DNA of 64,000 nucleotides from Gordonia liuliyuniae (GTDB lineage: Bacteria > Actinomycetota > Actinomycetes > Mycobacteriales > Mycobacteriaceae), in the NCBI RefSeq assembly GCF_021739025.1, contig NZ_JAKKOT010000003.1, forward strand, positions 744,001-808,000, read 5' to 3'. The notes beneath the pieces are model-generated. The model worked only from the letters and a program-made list of their open reading frames with translations. It was not told where the DNA came from and searched no databases. This document shows positions 32,177-40,186 of this stretch, one piece after another; within the stretch, counting starts at the first letter, position 1; every line of letters begins with the position of its first letter. The translations under genes and the position numbers were made by a program.

Positions 32177-32970
32177 GGGGTGTTCCTGTTCTGCGCGGTG
32201 GTGAGTAATCGCGGGTCGTGCGCGTTGACGAGGAGGAGGTCGGGGTCCGCAGCACGCCAGAGTTCGGCGAGGCGGGCATGGTTCTCCCTCACTTTGGGCC
32301 AGTCGTATGCGATGACACGTTCCATCGCGGTCAGCGCGAGGGGCGCCTTTCCGCCGTCGATCTGGCCGTGGTGGTAGAAGGAGTCGCCGACGTGGAGCAC
32401 CCAGTGGCTCCCGGCATCGACGGCGACAGCGGCGTGACCTCTGCTGTGTCCGGGCAGCGCCAGTAGGACAATCCCCTCGTTGATCTCGGACAGTTCGGTG
32501 GCGGCAGCGAACCCGCGCCACTGGTCGCCGGCGGCCGGATTGTGTCGTACCAGTGTCGGGAGCGGGTCGCGGTTCGCCGGCAGGTAGCGTTCTTTCTCGA
32601 CGAGGGTTCTCGGTGCCAGTGCTGCGTCGGCTTCGTCGGAGGTGAGGTGGATTCGGGCCCAGGGGAAGTCGGCGACGCCGCCGATGTGGTCGGCGTCGTA
32701 GTGGGTGACAACGATGTCGCGGACGTCGTGCGGGTCGAAGCCGAGTGCCTTGACCTGGCCGAGTGCCGTCTCGGCGTCGTCGTACTGTGGCCGCACGTAA
32801 TGCCGCGCCGAACCGAACGTCTTGCCGGGTGCGCGGGCGTAACTGCTGCCGATTCCGGAGTCGACGAGGGCCAGGCCGCGCGGTGTCTCGATGAGGAGCA
32901 CGTGGCAGACCAGCTCGTCCGGGATGAACCGAGGGCGCATCGTTCCGCAGTTGAGGTGATGGACCTTCAT
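32173..32970 (-). CDS. Metallo-beta-lactamase-fold hydrolase
   Basis: A 265-residue MBL-fold enzyme (AHL-lactonase/N-acyl hydrolase type). It carries the zinc motif HYDADHIGG, an upstream VDSGIGSS strand, the GHSRGHAAV third metal ligand and HVGDSF with the bridging Asp. Likely hydrolyses a lactone, ester or thioester. It is read in one operon with the VOC-fusion and SnoaL-like genes, six bases after the former. Confidence 0.9.
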   Translation of the reverse strand: MKVHHLNCGTMRPRFIPDELVCHVLLIETPRGLALVDSGIGSSYARAPGKTFGSARHYVRPQYDDAETALGQVKALGFDPHDVRDIVVTHYDADHIGGVADFPWARIHLTSDEADAALAPRTLVEKERYLPANRDPLPTLVRHNPAAGDQWRGFAAATELSEINEGIVLLALPGHSRGHAAVAVDAGSHWVLHVGDSFYHHGQIDGGKAPLALTAMERVIAYDWPKVRENHARLAELWRAADPDLLLVNAHDPRLLTTAQNRNTP

Positions 32971-32975
32971 GGCGC

Positions 32976-34596
32976 TTACCCGAACTCGGCCATCAGCTTG
33001 GCGGCGGCTTCCGGGTCGCCGCCGATCAGGTTGGCGTCGATTTCCTGGATCGGGTTGGACCCGTCCCAGTTGGCGGCGGCCATTTTGATCAGGCCGAAGA
33101 TGAACGCTTTGCTGCCGCCGAGGTCGCTGATCTCGATGACGGTTCCGGGGTGGTGTTCGGTGGACAGGTAGGCGAAGCGTCCGTCTTCGCCGCCGATGCG
33201 GCCTTCCTGCCCGACGGTGAACCCGGCCGCCAGTGCGCGGTCGTAGAGGCCCTGGTAGTCCTCGGCCCAGTAGGCGATGTGCTGGACTCCTTCATGGCCG
33301 GCGTCGAGGAAGTCCGTGTACATCGAGGGGGCGTCGTTGACCGGGGTGATCAGCTCGATCTGGATGTCGCCGCTGTTGGCTACTGCGACGTCCATGACCA
33401 TGTCGGACGGCTGACCGTGGTAGGTGAAGTCACCCGGTCGGACGCCTTTGAGGTAGAACCAGGGTCCGATGCCGGCGTTGATGAAGCCCTGCATCGATGC
33501 TTCGAGGTCGCGGACAACGTAGCCGATCTGCCGAATGGTGCCGAAGAAGTTCGCGACGGGCGCGGGCGTGGGCGCTGCGCCTGTGTGAGCGTCGGCGAAC
33601 GAGCGCGCGATCTTGCCGATCGCACCGTTCTCGCGGAGCTTCTGCGCCGCTTCGCTCGCGTGATCTACCGGATAGACACTGTCGAGCCTCGGGGTGATCT
33701 TACCGTCCGCGACGGCCGGGAGGACCGTGTCGGACAGTGCGGCGACCACTTCGCCGAGTTCGGTTCGCGTTCGGATGCTGAACGTGGTGCCGATCAGCTT
33801 CTGCCGGCGGAAGGCGACGGTGTCCAGGTCGAGGTTCGTGGCAGGTCCGGCCAGTCGGCCGATGCTGACGATCCGTCCACCGATCGCGGTCGCGTTGGGT
33901 AGTGAGCCGAACTGTTCACCGCCGACGTGATCGAGGACGACATCGGAGCCTGCGCCGTCGGTGGCTGCGAGTACCGTCTCGACGAGGTCTTCGCTGCTGG
34001 TGTCGATCGTGACGTCGGCGCCGGCGTCGGTGAGTGCGCCGCGCTTGTCTGCGCTGGTGGTCGTGGCGATCACCTGTCCTGCTCCGAGGGCTTTGGCGAG
34101 TTGGATGCCGACCAGCCCGATCGAACTGGTGCCGCCGATGATGAGGACTGTCTCGCCTTCGGTGAATCCGGCTTGGGTGACTAGGGCGTCGTGTTCGGTG
34201 ATGAGGCCGACTGGCAGGGCCGCTGCCTCCTCGAACGAGAGGTGGTCAGGGATCGACACCATCAGGCGGGGGGTGGCCGAGGGCGTAGTCGGCGAAGCCG
34301 CCGGCGGTGATGCCCATGACCCGTGTGCCGACTGGCAGGTCGGGTGCGAGCAAGCTGCCGCGCTCGACGATTCCGGCGATCTCCATGCCGGCGGTGAACG
34401 GGCCTTCCTCCTCCTGTGAGTTCGCGGTGTAGGAGCCTTCCAGCGCGTAGAGGTCGGCCCGGTTCAGTCCTGCAGCGTGAACCTGGATCCGCAGTGCTCC
34501 CAGTTGGTCGGGAAGTGGTGCTTGTTCCAGGCGCCAGTCGTCGCCTTTGCCGCCGATCAGTGCGCGCATGGTCGGGGTGTCGATGGTGGTGGTCAA
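32976..34596 (-). pseudogene. Quinone oxidoreductase-VOC fusion, frameshifted
   Basis: Frame A (ATG 34596, MTTTIDTPTMRALIGGKGDD) covers the GroES-like N-terminus of a zinc-type/quinone oxidoreductase up to GGFADYALGHP. Frame B continues with RLMVSIPDHLSFEEAAALPV and an NADPH-binding Rossmann part (ETVLIIGGTSSIGLVGIQLA). It then runs through a linker into a VOC domain (IRQIGYVVRDLEASMQGFIN, and EGVQHIAYW). The frames join if the G run at 34268-34273 has five instead of six G. The intact protein would be about 540 residues. Fusion of a reductase to a VOC domain is unusual and suggests two consecutive steps on one substrate. Confidence 0.75.
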
Positions 34597-34619
34597 GTCG
34601 TCTCCTAGATGTTCGCGAT

Positions 34620-35183
34620 TCAGTGGGAAAGGTCTGGCGGGGTGGTGTTCATCAGTCTCGGGTCGGGTTCGGATCCGGCCATGGAGAGGGCGCCCTTGAG
34701 GGCTCCGGCGAGTTTGGCCAGGTCTTTCGGGTTCCTCTTGTCGAGGCCGCCGACCAGTTGCTTGAGGATGGTGAGCTGGTCGAAGTAGATGCGCTCGATG
34801 ATGAGGTTCTCGTTCTCGTCGAATACGAAGTACGCAGTCATCCGGGTGCGGTGCTTGCTGCCGGTCGGCGGGATCTTGCCGAGGTAGCCCTTGTGGGTCC
34901 CGAGCAACCAGAACTCGACGATCACTGCGTCGTAGCTGTGGCGGAACGCGATGATCTCGTGGTCCTGATCGGGAAAGGCCACGCGGGTGTCGTTGTAGTA
35001 GTCGCGTACTTCCTGATCGCCGTCGTGCACGACCATTTGGGCGATCAGCTCGTAATGCGGGTGCGGGAACGTCGACAGGGTCGCGTCCCAGTCCTGGATC
35101 ACTTCGTCGTGGAAGTGGTCGAGGACGAGCTTCTCGCGGGCGCGGAGGACATCTTCAGGTGGAAGGTGGAATCGGTCGGTCAT
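34620..35183 (-). CDS. SnoaL-like / NTF2-fold protein
   Basis: A 187-residue alpha+beta-barrel protein of the SnoaL/ketosteroid-isomerase superfamily. It has an N-terminal helix (REKLVLDHFHDEVIQDWDAT), VRDYYNDTRVAFPDQDHEI with the typical cavity residues, and RMTAYFVFDENENLIIERIY. Members act as cyclases, isomerases, hydrolases or dehydratases. The ATG at 35183 has AAGGAG nine bases upstream. It lies between the MBL-fold gene and the VOC fusion in the same direction. A MITE-like insertion lies 47 bases upstream and may have altered its promoter. Confidence 0.85.
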   Translation of the reverse strand: MTDRFHLPPEDVLRAREKLVLDHFHDEVIQDWDATLSTFPHPHYELIAQMVVHDGDQEVRDYYNDTRVAFPDQDHEIIAFRHSYDAVIVEFWLLGTHKGYLGKIPPTGSKHRTRMTAYFVFDENENLIIERIYFDQLTILKQLVGGLDKRNPKDLAKLAGALKGALSMAGSEPDPRLMNTTPPDLSH

Positions 35184-35230
35184 GGCTGGGGCTCCTTGAT
35201 CCATTCGGGGCTGTTGATCGGGGATGCGGT

Positions 35231-35397
35231 CTAGTGCCTCGTATCGCTAATTCCTTAATGGTTGGCAGCGCCCCGCTGCACATCTGGCGGCGTTGTCGTC
35301 GGTCGCGATACCTACCGGTATCCCTTCCTCCTCCGCCTTGCCAGCTGCACAGCGGAACACCACCAACCGTCGAGGAATTAGCGACACGCGACACTAG
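35231..35397. mobile_element. MITE-like element, 167 bp, with target duplication
   Basis: The first 35 bases (beginning CTAGTGCCTCGTATCGCTAA) and the reverse complement of the last 35 (CTAGTGTCGCGTGTCGCTAA) differ at six positions, and weaker pairing extends to about 58 bases each side. The element is flanked by a 5-bp direct repeat GCGGT (35226-35230 and 35398-35402). It encodes no protein. A non-autonomous transposable element; its mobilising transposase is not in the window. Its last bases supply the TAG stop of the neighbouring gene. Confidence 0.8.
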
Positions 35398-36491
35398 GCG
35401 GTGTGGCTGATGGCGCCGTGGGTGAAGGTCGGGGTGGTGCCGGGGTTGGTCCATGCGCCGGTCAGTTCACTGGACGGGAAGAACTGGAGGAACCGCGAGT
35501 CCTTCTGGCTGCGGTCGGCGATCGTCTTCTCGAGGATGATCGAGTTGTATTGATCGGCGGTCGTCTCGATGGTGTTGGCGTTGAGCACAATCTCCTGTTG
35601 CCAGTCACGACTCCAGCGAGCCAGCCCAGGCAGTTTGGAGTGCTCGGGATTGAGCGCCTCGGCTGCGATGACGTTCTCGCTACTGACCCAGATGCCGGTG
35701 GAGGTGTTGACGACCAGGCTTTGATTGCCGAAGACGTGACCGGGTGTCTTCACCGCGGCGACGCCGGGGCCGACGATCACTGACCCGTCGATAGGCAGGA
35801 ACGCCTCGGGCGGGACGTCGCGGAAGGTGTCCGGCTGGTACCAGGGCTTCTGCAGAGGGTGAAGATCGGCCACGCCGACGAGTTCGTCGCGCTGGACGAT
35901 CACCTTGGCGTTGGGGAACGCGGCTTCAGGATGCTCGTTGAGGTCGGCCTGGTAGGACGACGTGCCGATCCACCGGCGGAGGTCCTGCGTGTGAAGGTGG
36001 TCGAACATCAGGTAGTCGACCTCGTTCGGCGCGATCCCTAGGGCGGTCAGGTGGCCGAGGACGGTGCCATGGGGGCGCACCATGCGGTTCTCAATCACGT
36101 CGGGGGTGCGAGCAGACAGGGTGTCGAAGTAAGGCGTGTACCGGCCCAGCTCGTGATCGCTGGGCTCGAAGAGGAGTACGCGCTTGCGGCCGTCGGACTC
36201 GGTCCAGCGGATCACGATCATTCGGTTAGTGATCGACAGGAACGGAGCAATGGCCCGGGACGCGCGGAAGAGTCCGAACCGCGTGGGGTAGGGCAGCGTG
36301 ATCAGGTCGCAGGTATCGATCCTGTCCGGTGTGCCCGATGCAGCGAACTCCTGCCGGAAGGCACGTCCTTGCAAACGGACCGTAGCGAGCTTTGCGCCTG
36401 GCCCGCCATCGAGTTCAGTCAGGTCGGTCAAGCTCTCAACGCGGTCGCCAACCGTCGGCAGGTCGGCGACATCGGTCAGTGGGAATCCCAT
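35394..36491 (-). CDS. Metallo-beta-lactamase-fold hydrolase, 3' end inside a MITE
   Basis: A 365-residue MBL-superfamily enzyme. FDHLHTQDLRRW provides the HxHxxD zinc motif, AVKTPGHVFGNQSLVV the third ligand and STGIWVSSENVI the bridging region. The N-terminal 150 residues are a family extension. First gene of the operon whose promoter contains the CCACG-N-CGTGG operators. The stop codon TAG comes from the end of the MITE-like element, so the original C-terminus may have been longer or ended at about the same place; the fold itself looks complete. Confidence 0.83.
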   Translation of the reverse strand: MGFPLTDVADLPTVGDRVESLTDLTELDGGPGAKLATVRLQGRAFRQEFAASGTPDRIDTCDLITLPYPTRFGLFRASRAIAPFLSITNRMIVIRWTESDGRKRVLLFEPSDHELGRYTPYFDTLSARTPDVIENRMVRPHGTVLGHLTALGIAPNEVDYLMFDHLHTQDLRRWIGTSSYQADLNEHPEAAFPNAKVIVQRDELVGVADLHPLQKPWYQPDTFRDVPPEAFLPIDGSVIVGPGVAAVKTPGHVFGNQSLVVNTSTGIWVSSENVIAAEALNPEHSKLPGLARWSRDWQQEIVLNANTIETTADQYNSIILEKTIADRSQKDSRFLQFFPSSELTGAWTNPGTTPTFTHGAISHTA

Positions 36492-36506
36492 CGCAACTCC
36501 TCAATT

Positions 36507-36563
36507 AAATCCACGCCGTGGGTTACTAGTGCGTGACTGACGCTATACCCACGGCGTGGATTT
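36507..36563. promoter_or_regulatory. Double operator of the metallo-hydrolase operon
   Basis: Perfect 16-base inverted arms AAATCCACGCCGTGGG (36507-36522) and CCCACGGCGTGGATTT (36548-36563). Each contains the dyad CCACG-N-CGTGG. The site before the TetR gene at 31155 has the same core. The arms flank the likely promoter, so TetR bound to both could block it. Confidence 0.75.
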
Positions 36564-36624
36564 GTCGAGACCCTGCCTGTGTGCACCGACGGCGTCGCGG
36601 GATACGTTGTGCGGGAGTAATGTC

Positions 36625-36710
36625 GAGCCCCGGTTTAACGTCTACCGTTAATGACGGTGTCCGTTATACGACAGGTGTCGTGATTAGACCGAGACACGAT
36701 TCCAGCGTGA
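36625..36710 (+). pseudogene. Remnant of a second higBA promoter and higB start
   Basis: TAACG-TCTAC-CGTTA and TGACGG-TGT-CCGTTA (36636-36666) match the higBA operators at 27332-27362. The GTG at 36680 begins MIR as in higB and then diverges at once. The preceding GAGCCCCGGTTTAACGT matches the kinase 3'-end phrase. This is a scar of a lost toxin-antitoxin copy. The rest of 36711-37060 shows no gene. Confidence 0.65.
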
Positions 36711-36997
36711 CATCCGGGGCAGCCGGTCTGGTCGCAGTCGCTGAGCGTCCAGGTCCCCCGCATGAGGTGGTTCGGGCGAAACGGGTCGCACTGTCCCCGA
36801 GATCGCCGGGATACGTGGGTCTGCGAATGCTCGCGGCCTCGGTTTCGAAGGCGTCGGTGAGGTCGTCGACGCTGATCCCGGCGGAGCGGTGCGACCGGGT
36901 CGTCCGGTCGTCATCATGGCGGCATCATCGGCCAGTGCAGACCACGGCAGTGCCACGAGCCGTCGCTCTGCTGGACCTTCCGTGTCTGCGTGGTGAG

Positions 36998-37009
36998 CTA
37001 GTGCCTCGT
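36998..37009. repeat. Single end similar to the MITE terminus
   Basis: CTAGTGCCTCGT is identical to the first 12 bases of the MITE-like element at 35231, in the same orientation; similarity then stops. Possibly a truncated element end. A chance match cannot be excluded. Confidence 0.35.
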
Positions 37010-37076
37010 GGGCTCTGCACTCATCCGCGCAGCAGTCCGTACTACAGTGCGCAGTAGTCGACGGGCGGAGGACGCG

Positions 37077-37628
37077 ATGCGATGGCGCGGTGTGAGCCAT
37101 GTTGAGTTTGCGGTACTGGAATATGAGGCGTCCGTCGCCTTCTACGACGGGTTGTTCGGCTGGCTCGGATACAGCAGTTTCTCGTCGTTGAACATGGAGT
37201 ATCAGTCCGTCTACTACATGACGGAGCATGTCCATCTGCACAGCTACATCGGCATTCAGCCGGCGCAGACCGGAGAGCAGCTCGTCCATTCTGATCAATC
37301 GGTCGGCATCAACCACATCGCGCTGTGGGCCAGGAACAGGAACGAGGTGGACCGCTTTCATCGAGAGTTCCTGGTAGCGCGGGGCATCTCTGTCACGGAT
37401 GAACCCCGAGACTATCCGCAGTACTGGCCTGGCTACTATGCCGTGTTCTTCGACGATCCGATCAATGGCATTCACTGGGAACTGGCGTGGATACCGAAGG
37501 TGCCGACTCCGCGCCAGATGTGGTCGTCCTATCGCGCACTACGCGGGTTCGCCCGGACTCGGCCGGATCTGGCTGCTACGGTGCCCGGACTCGCATGGCA
37601 GGCAAGGCGAACCCTACCTCGGCGCTGA
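37077..37628 (+). CDS. VOC family protein (glyoxalase/dioxygenase fold)
   Basis: A 183-residue VOC protein: WRGVSHVEFAVLEYEASVAF gives the first beta-alpha-beta unit with a metal-ligand-like His, SVGINHIALWARNRNEVDRF the second. YYAVFFDDPINGIHWELAW contains the terminal Glu ligand. Metal-dependent isomerase, lyase or dioxygenase activity on an unknown substrate. The ATG is chosen for the GGAGG site seven bases upstream. An imperfect dyad, ACTAC/GTAGT, at 37040-37057 could be an operator. Confidence 0.88.
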   Translation: MRWRGVSHVEFAVLEYEASVAFYDGLFGWLGYSSFSSLNMEYQSVYYMTEHVHLHSYIGIQPAQTGEQLVHSDQSVGINHIALWARNRNEVDRFHREFLVARGISVTDEPRDYPQYWPGYYAVFFDDPINGIHWELAWIPKVPTPRQMWSSYRALRGFARTRPDLAATVPGLAWQARRTLPRR

Positions 37629-37681
37629 ACTGCCCATCCTTTCTCGCCGCACCCGCGTTCGGTGATTGCTAACGTGCGGAC

Positions 37682-37894
37682 ATGAGCAACGATCTCGCTG
37701 TCGGCGACCACGTCCGGTGGAACTCCGAAGCCGGGGAAGTCACCGGTGTCATCGTGAAGAAGCACACGAGCGACACCGAGTACAAGGGGCACATGCGGCG
37801 ATGCACCCCGGATGATCCGCAGTACGAGATCGAGAGCGACAAGACCGACCACGTCGCCATGCACAAGGCCGGCGCGCTGCACCGGATCGACTAG
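37682..37894 (+). CDS. DUF2945 (HVA1/Tudor-like) protein
   Basis: A 70-residue protein: DLAVGDHVRWNSEAGEVTGV, then TEYKGHMRRCTPDDPQYEIE and ESDKTDHVAMHKAGALHRI. This is the typical small Tudor-like DUF2945 fold (hypervirulence-associated HVA1 group). Function is unsettled in bacteria. It is followed after 11 bases by the DUF488 gene, so the two form an operon as often seen. Confidence 0.9.
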   Translation: MSNDLAVGDHVRWNSEAGEVTGVIVKKHTSDTEYKGHMRRCTPDDPQYEIESDKTDHVAMHKAGALHRID

Positions 37895-37905
37895 CCCTCC
37901 GTCCC

Positions 37906-38277
37906 GTGAAAGAACCTCGTCAGATCTGGACGATCGGACACTGGACCTGTCCGATCCCCGCCTTCCTCGAACCGCTGGACGACCGCCGCATCGAGGTGCT
38001 CGTCGACGTCCGAGCTCACCCAGGGTCCCGCCGCAACCCGCAGTTCGGGTCGGACGCGATGGCTATCTGGCTCCCGGAGAACGGCATCGACTATCAGCGG
38101 ATTGCGGCGCTCGGCGGTCGGCGACGGCGCCAAGACGTCGACCCGAACACCAACGCCGCATGGCAGAACTCGAGCTTCAAGAACTACGCGGACTACACCC
38201 TCACCGACGACTACCGCAGCGGCATTGCGCCTTTCGTCGACGTCGACGGTGTGGTGACGTATCCACCGCACGACTGA
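37906..38277 (+). CDS. DUF488 family protein, probably truncated
   Basis: Residues 1-95 match DUF488: WTIGHWTCPIPAFLEPLDDR, VLVDVRAHPGSRRNPQF, DYQRIAALGGRRR and NYADYTLTDDYRSGI. The family normally continues with a metal-binding Cys/His segment (a CxE...WRCHR block), which is absent; the protein instead ends after GVVTYPPHD at 123 residues. A deletion has probably joined the gene to unrelated DNA. Activity is doubtful. Confidence 0.75.
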   Translation: MKEPRQIWTIGHWTCPIPAFLEPLDDRRIEVLVDVRAHPGSRRNPQFGSDAMAIWLPENGIDYQRIAALGGRRRRQDVDPNTNAAWQNSSFKNYADYTLTDDYRSGIAPFVDVDGVVTYPPHD

Positions 38278-38338
38278 GCGTGGACAGACGGGCTCGCCGG
38301 CGAGGGATATCGCTCGAATGCGTGACAGGGTGGTGACC

Positions 38339-38725
38339 ATGACAGATACGTCTCAGACCGCCGTGATCGTCGACGCTGCCAACTGCGTCGGAAGTGTTCC
38401 GGACGGCTGGTGGCGTGACCGGGCCGGAGCGACGCGGCGGCTCCGTGACTCCATCTCGCCCCACGAACTGCTGCACACACTGCACTTGAACGCGATCCCG
38501 GTGGTGGTGTTCGTCGTCGAAGGGCGTGCCCGAGACGTCGAGTCCTCCGACGTCGTGCGAGTGATCGATGCACCCGGCAGTGGCGACGACACCATCGTGC
38601 ACGTCGTCGAGCAGTTCACCGCACAGGGGAACGACGTCGTGGTCGTGACCGCGGACCGGGGCCTGCGGTCCCGGGTGAGCAGCCTGGGCGCACGGACCGT
38701 CGGGCCCCAGACCGTGCGCTCATAG
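38339..38725 (+). CDS. NYN/PIN-like conserved actinobacterial protein
   Basis: A 128-residue protein beginning TAVIVDAANCVGSVPDGWWR with the acidic nuclease-like strand (VDAAN), then AIPVVVFVVEGRARDVE, DDTIVHVVEQFTAQGNDVVV and VTADRGLRSRVSSLGA. The VDAAN plus VTADRGL pair is the YacP/NYN arrangement of PIN-like nucleases. RNA cleavage is possible but untested for this actinobacterial group. The start ATG 38339 is chosen over 38318 by family. Confidence 0.72.
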   Translation: MTDTSQTAVIVDAANCVGSVPDGWWRDRAGATRRLRDSISPHELLHTLHLNAIPVVVFVVEGRARDVESSDVVRVIDAPGSGDDTIVHVVEQFTAQGNDVVVVTADRGLRSRVSSLGARTVGPQTVRS

Positions 38726-38747
38726 ACTCGCAAGAGTGCAGGCTGGT

Positions 38748-39128
38748 TCACCGCGTCAGCGCGCGACGTACGGCGTCGAGCGTCGTCTCTGGTGAATCGT
38801 TGAAGCACAGCGGTACTCCGCTGTGGAGTGTGGTGACGGCGTTGACGACCCGCTCGAAGATCGTCGTGTACTCGTGGGACGTCCTCAAACCCGACCCGAT
38901 CTCGACGACATCGAACACCGCACTGGAGAGTCGTGCGCGCACCGCCGAGTCAGCGGCTGCGGCGTCGTCCGGCACCAAGCAGACGGTGACGTCGAATCCC
39001 GCGTCGCGTAGCGCCGTCTCGGCGTCTGCGATACGTGCTCGGAGACCGTCGGCGTCTTGGCCTGGCCACGGTGAGAAGTCGACGACGCCCGGGTCGATGC
39101 CGATCTGCAGCACTCGCGGCTTCGCCAT
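38748..39128 (-). CDS. Conserved hypothetical protein
   Basis: A 126-residue protein (MAKPRVLQIGIDPGVVDFSP) with VEIGSGLRTSHEYTTIFERV and AGVPLCFNDSPETTLDAVRR-like segments. The pattern of a Rossmann-like single domain is clear, with conserved Asp and His. Similar proteins are known as uncharacterised in actinobacteria. Convergent with the NYN-like gene. Confidence 0.7.
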   Translation of the reverse strand: MAKPRVLQIGIDPGVVDFSPWPGQDADGLRARIADAETALRDAGFDVTVCLVPDDAAAADSAVRARLSSAVFDVVEIGSGLRTSHEYTTIFERVVNAVTTLHSGVPLCFNDSPETTLDAVRRALTR

Positions 39129-39175
39129 CACGTCACCCTACATCGGCGGAGCGACGGCGAGGGGCCGAAAGGGAT

Positions 39176-40021
39176 TCACCTGCCGAGTAGGTGATCAGTG
39201 ATGCTGCGTGGACTCCTTCCGAGGAGCTGGGACAGTGCAGGATCAGACTGCGAGAAATGCCCGCTCCTGGTGGCCTGGAACATTGAGAGAGTGAAACGCG
39301 CGACCGGTTCCGGCGTCCCGTCAGCGATCTCACGGGCGACCCATTCGTCGTCGTCGACGACGACACGTTCGACGTCGAATCCAGAGATCTCGGAAGCCGT
39401 CGACGCGAAATCCGCGAGAGTGACCGGCGAGGGCAGAACCAGATCGATGGGGCCGTCGACCGGAGACTCGCCGGTGATGATGGCTGCGGCGGCCTCTGCG
39501 ACATCGCGCCGGTCGACCCACGAGAACGGGCCGTCGGCGGGTTTGGCGATGACACCTGTTTCCCGCCATGGGCCGAGCAGCTGCCTCAGCTCGCCGTAGA
39601 AGCCGTTGCGCAGCGAAGTCCATGCGACGCCTGAGGCCGCGAGGTAGTCCTCGGTGGCGGCGTGTATCGCGAGCGGTGGGTAGGGAGTGTCGTAGCGGGT
39701 CCCGTGAGCGCTGGTGTACAGGATCCGTTCTGCTCCGGCGGCGACTGCGGCGTCGATCGCCGCCCGGTGCTGCCCGACGACGTCGGCAGTGACATCGCTC
39801 GAGGAGACCAGGAGAACCTGTTCTGCGTCAGTGAACGAGTGGCGGAGCGCATCTGGGTCGTCATAGCTTCCGCGTCGTACGCGAACTCCTCGTTCGCTCA
39901 GGTGAGTGGCGCGGTCGGGGTCCCGGACGCTGACACCGATGCGATCTGGGGGAACGTGGTCGAGTAGGCGTTCGACGGTGGCGCCGTTGAGGACCCCCGT
40001 TGCTCCGGTCACGATGATCAT
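39176..40021 (-). CDS. NAD(P)H-binding QorB/NmrA-like oxidoreductase
   Basis: A 281-residue extended-SDR-like protein: MIIVTGATGVLNGATVERLL carries the nucleotide motif (variant of GxxGxxG), then AGAERILYTSAHGTRYD, TSLRNGFYGE and a C-terminal substrate domain. This is the pattern of QorB, an NADPH-dependent quinone reductase. The ATG at 40021 follows GAAAGG. It is divergent from a TetR gene with two dyads between them, so it is probably the TetR target. Confidence 0.87.
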   Translation of the reverse strand: MIIVTGATGVLNGATVERLLDHVPPDRIGVSVRDPDRATHLSERGVRVRRGSYDDPDALRHSFTDAEQVLLVSSSDVTADVVGQHRAAIDAAVAAGAERILYTSAHGTRYDTPYPPLAIHAATEDYLAASGVAWTSLRNGFYGELRQLLGPWRETGVIAKPADGPFSWVDRRDVAEAAAAIITGESPVDGPIDLVLPSPVTLADFASTASEISGFDVERVVVDDDEWVAREIADGTPEPVARFTLSMFQATRSGHFSQSDPALSQLLGRSPRSITDHLLGR

Positions 40022-40092
40022 GATGTGGCGCCTTTCGTTCGGGCTGACGCTGTGTGGCATCCGGTAGGGGGTCCGCGGCAGCCATCGATGGC

Positions 40093-40161
40093 AAGTTGAC
40101 TCAGTAGGTCAACTTAAGTTCGAGTAGGATGCTGGAGCAAGTTGACCATCAGAGTCAAGTT
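40093..40161. promoter_or_regulatory. Two TetR operator dyads
   Basis: AAGTTGAC-TCAGTAG-GTCAACTT (40093-40115, perfect) and AAGTTGAC-CATCAGA-GTCAAGTT (40139-40161, near perfect) share 8-base arms and 7-base spacers, in the divergent promoter region of the QorB-like and TetR genes. Confidence 0.8.
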
Positions 40162-40186
40162 ACTTCCATGAATTGAGGAGGATGGC

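Noticed and set aside
33150..33902. Plus-strand frame across the reductase-VOC fusion
   Set aside because: Shadow of a conserved gene on the other strand.
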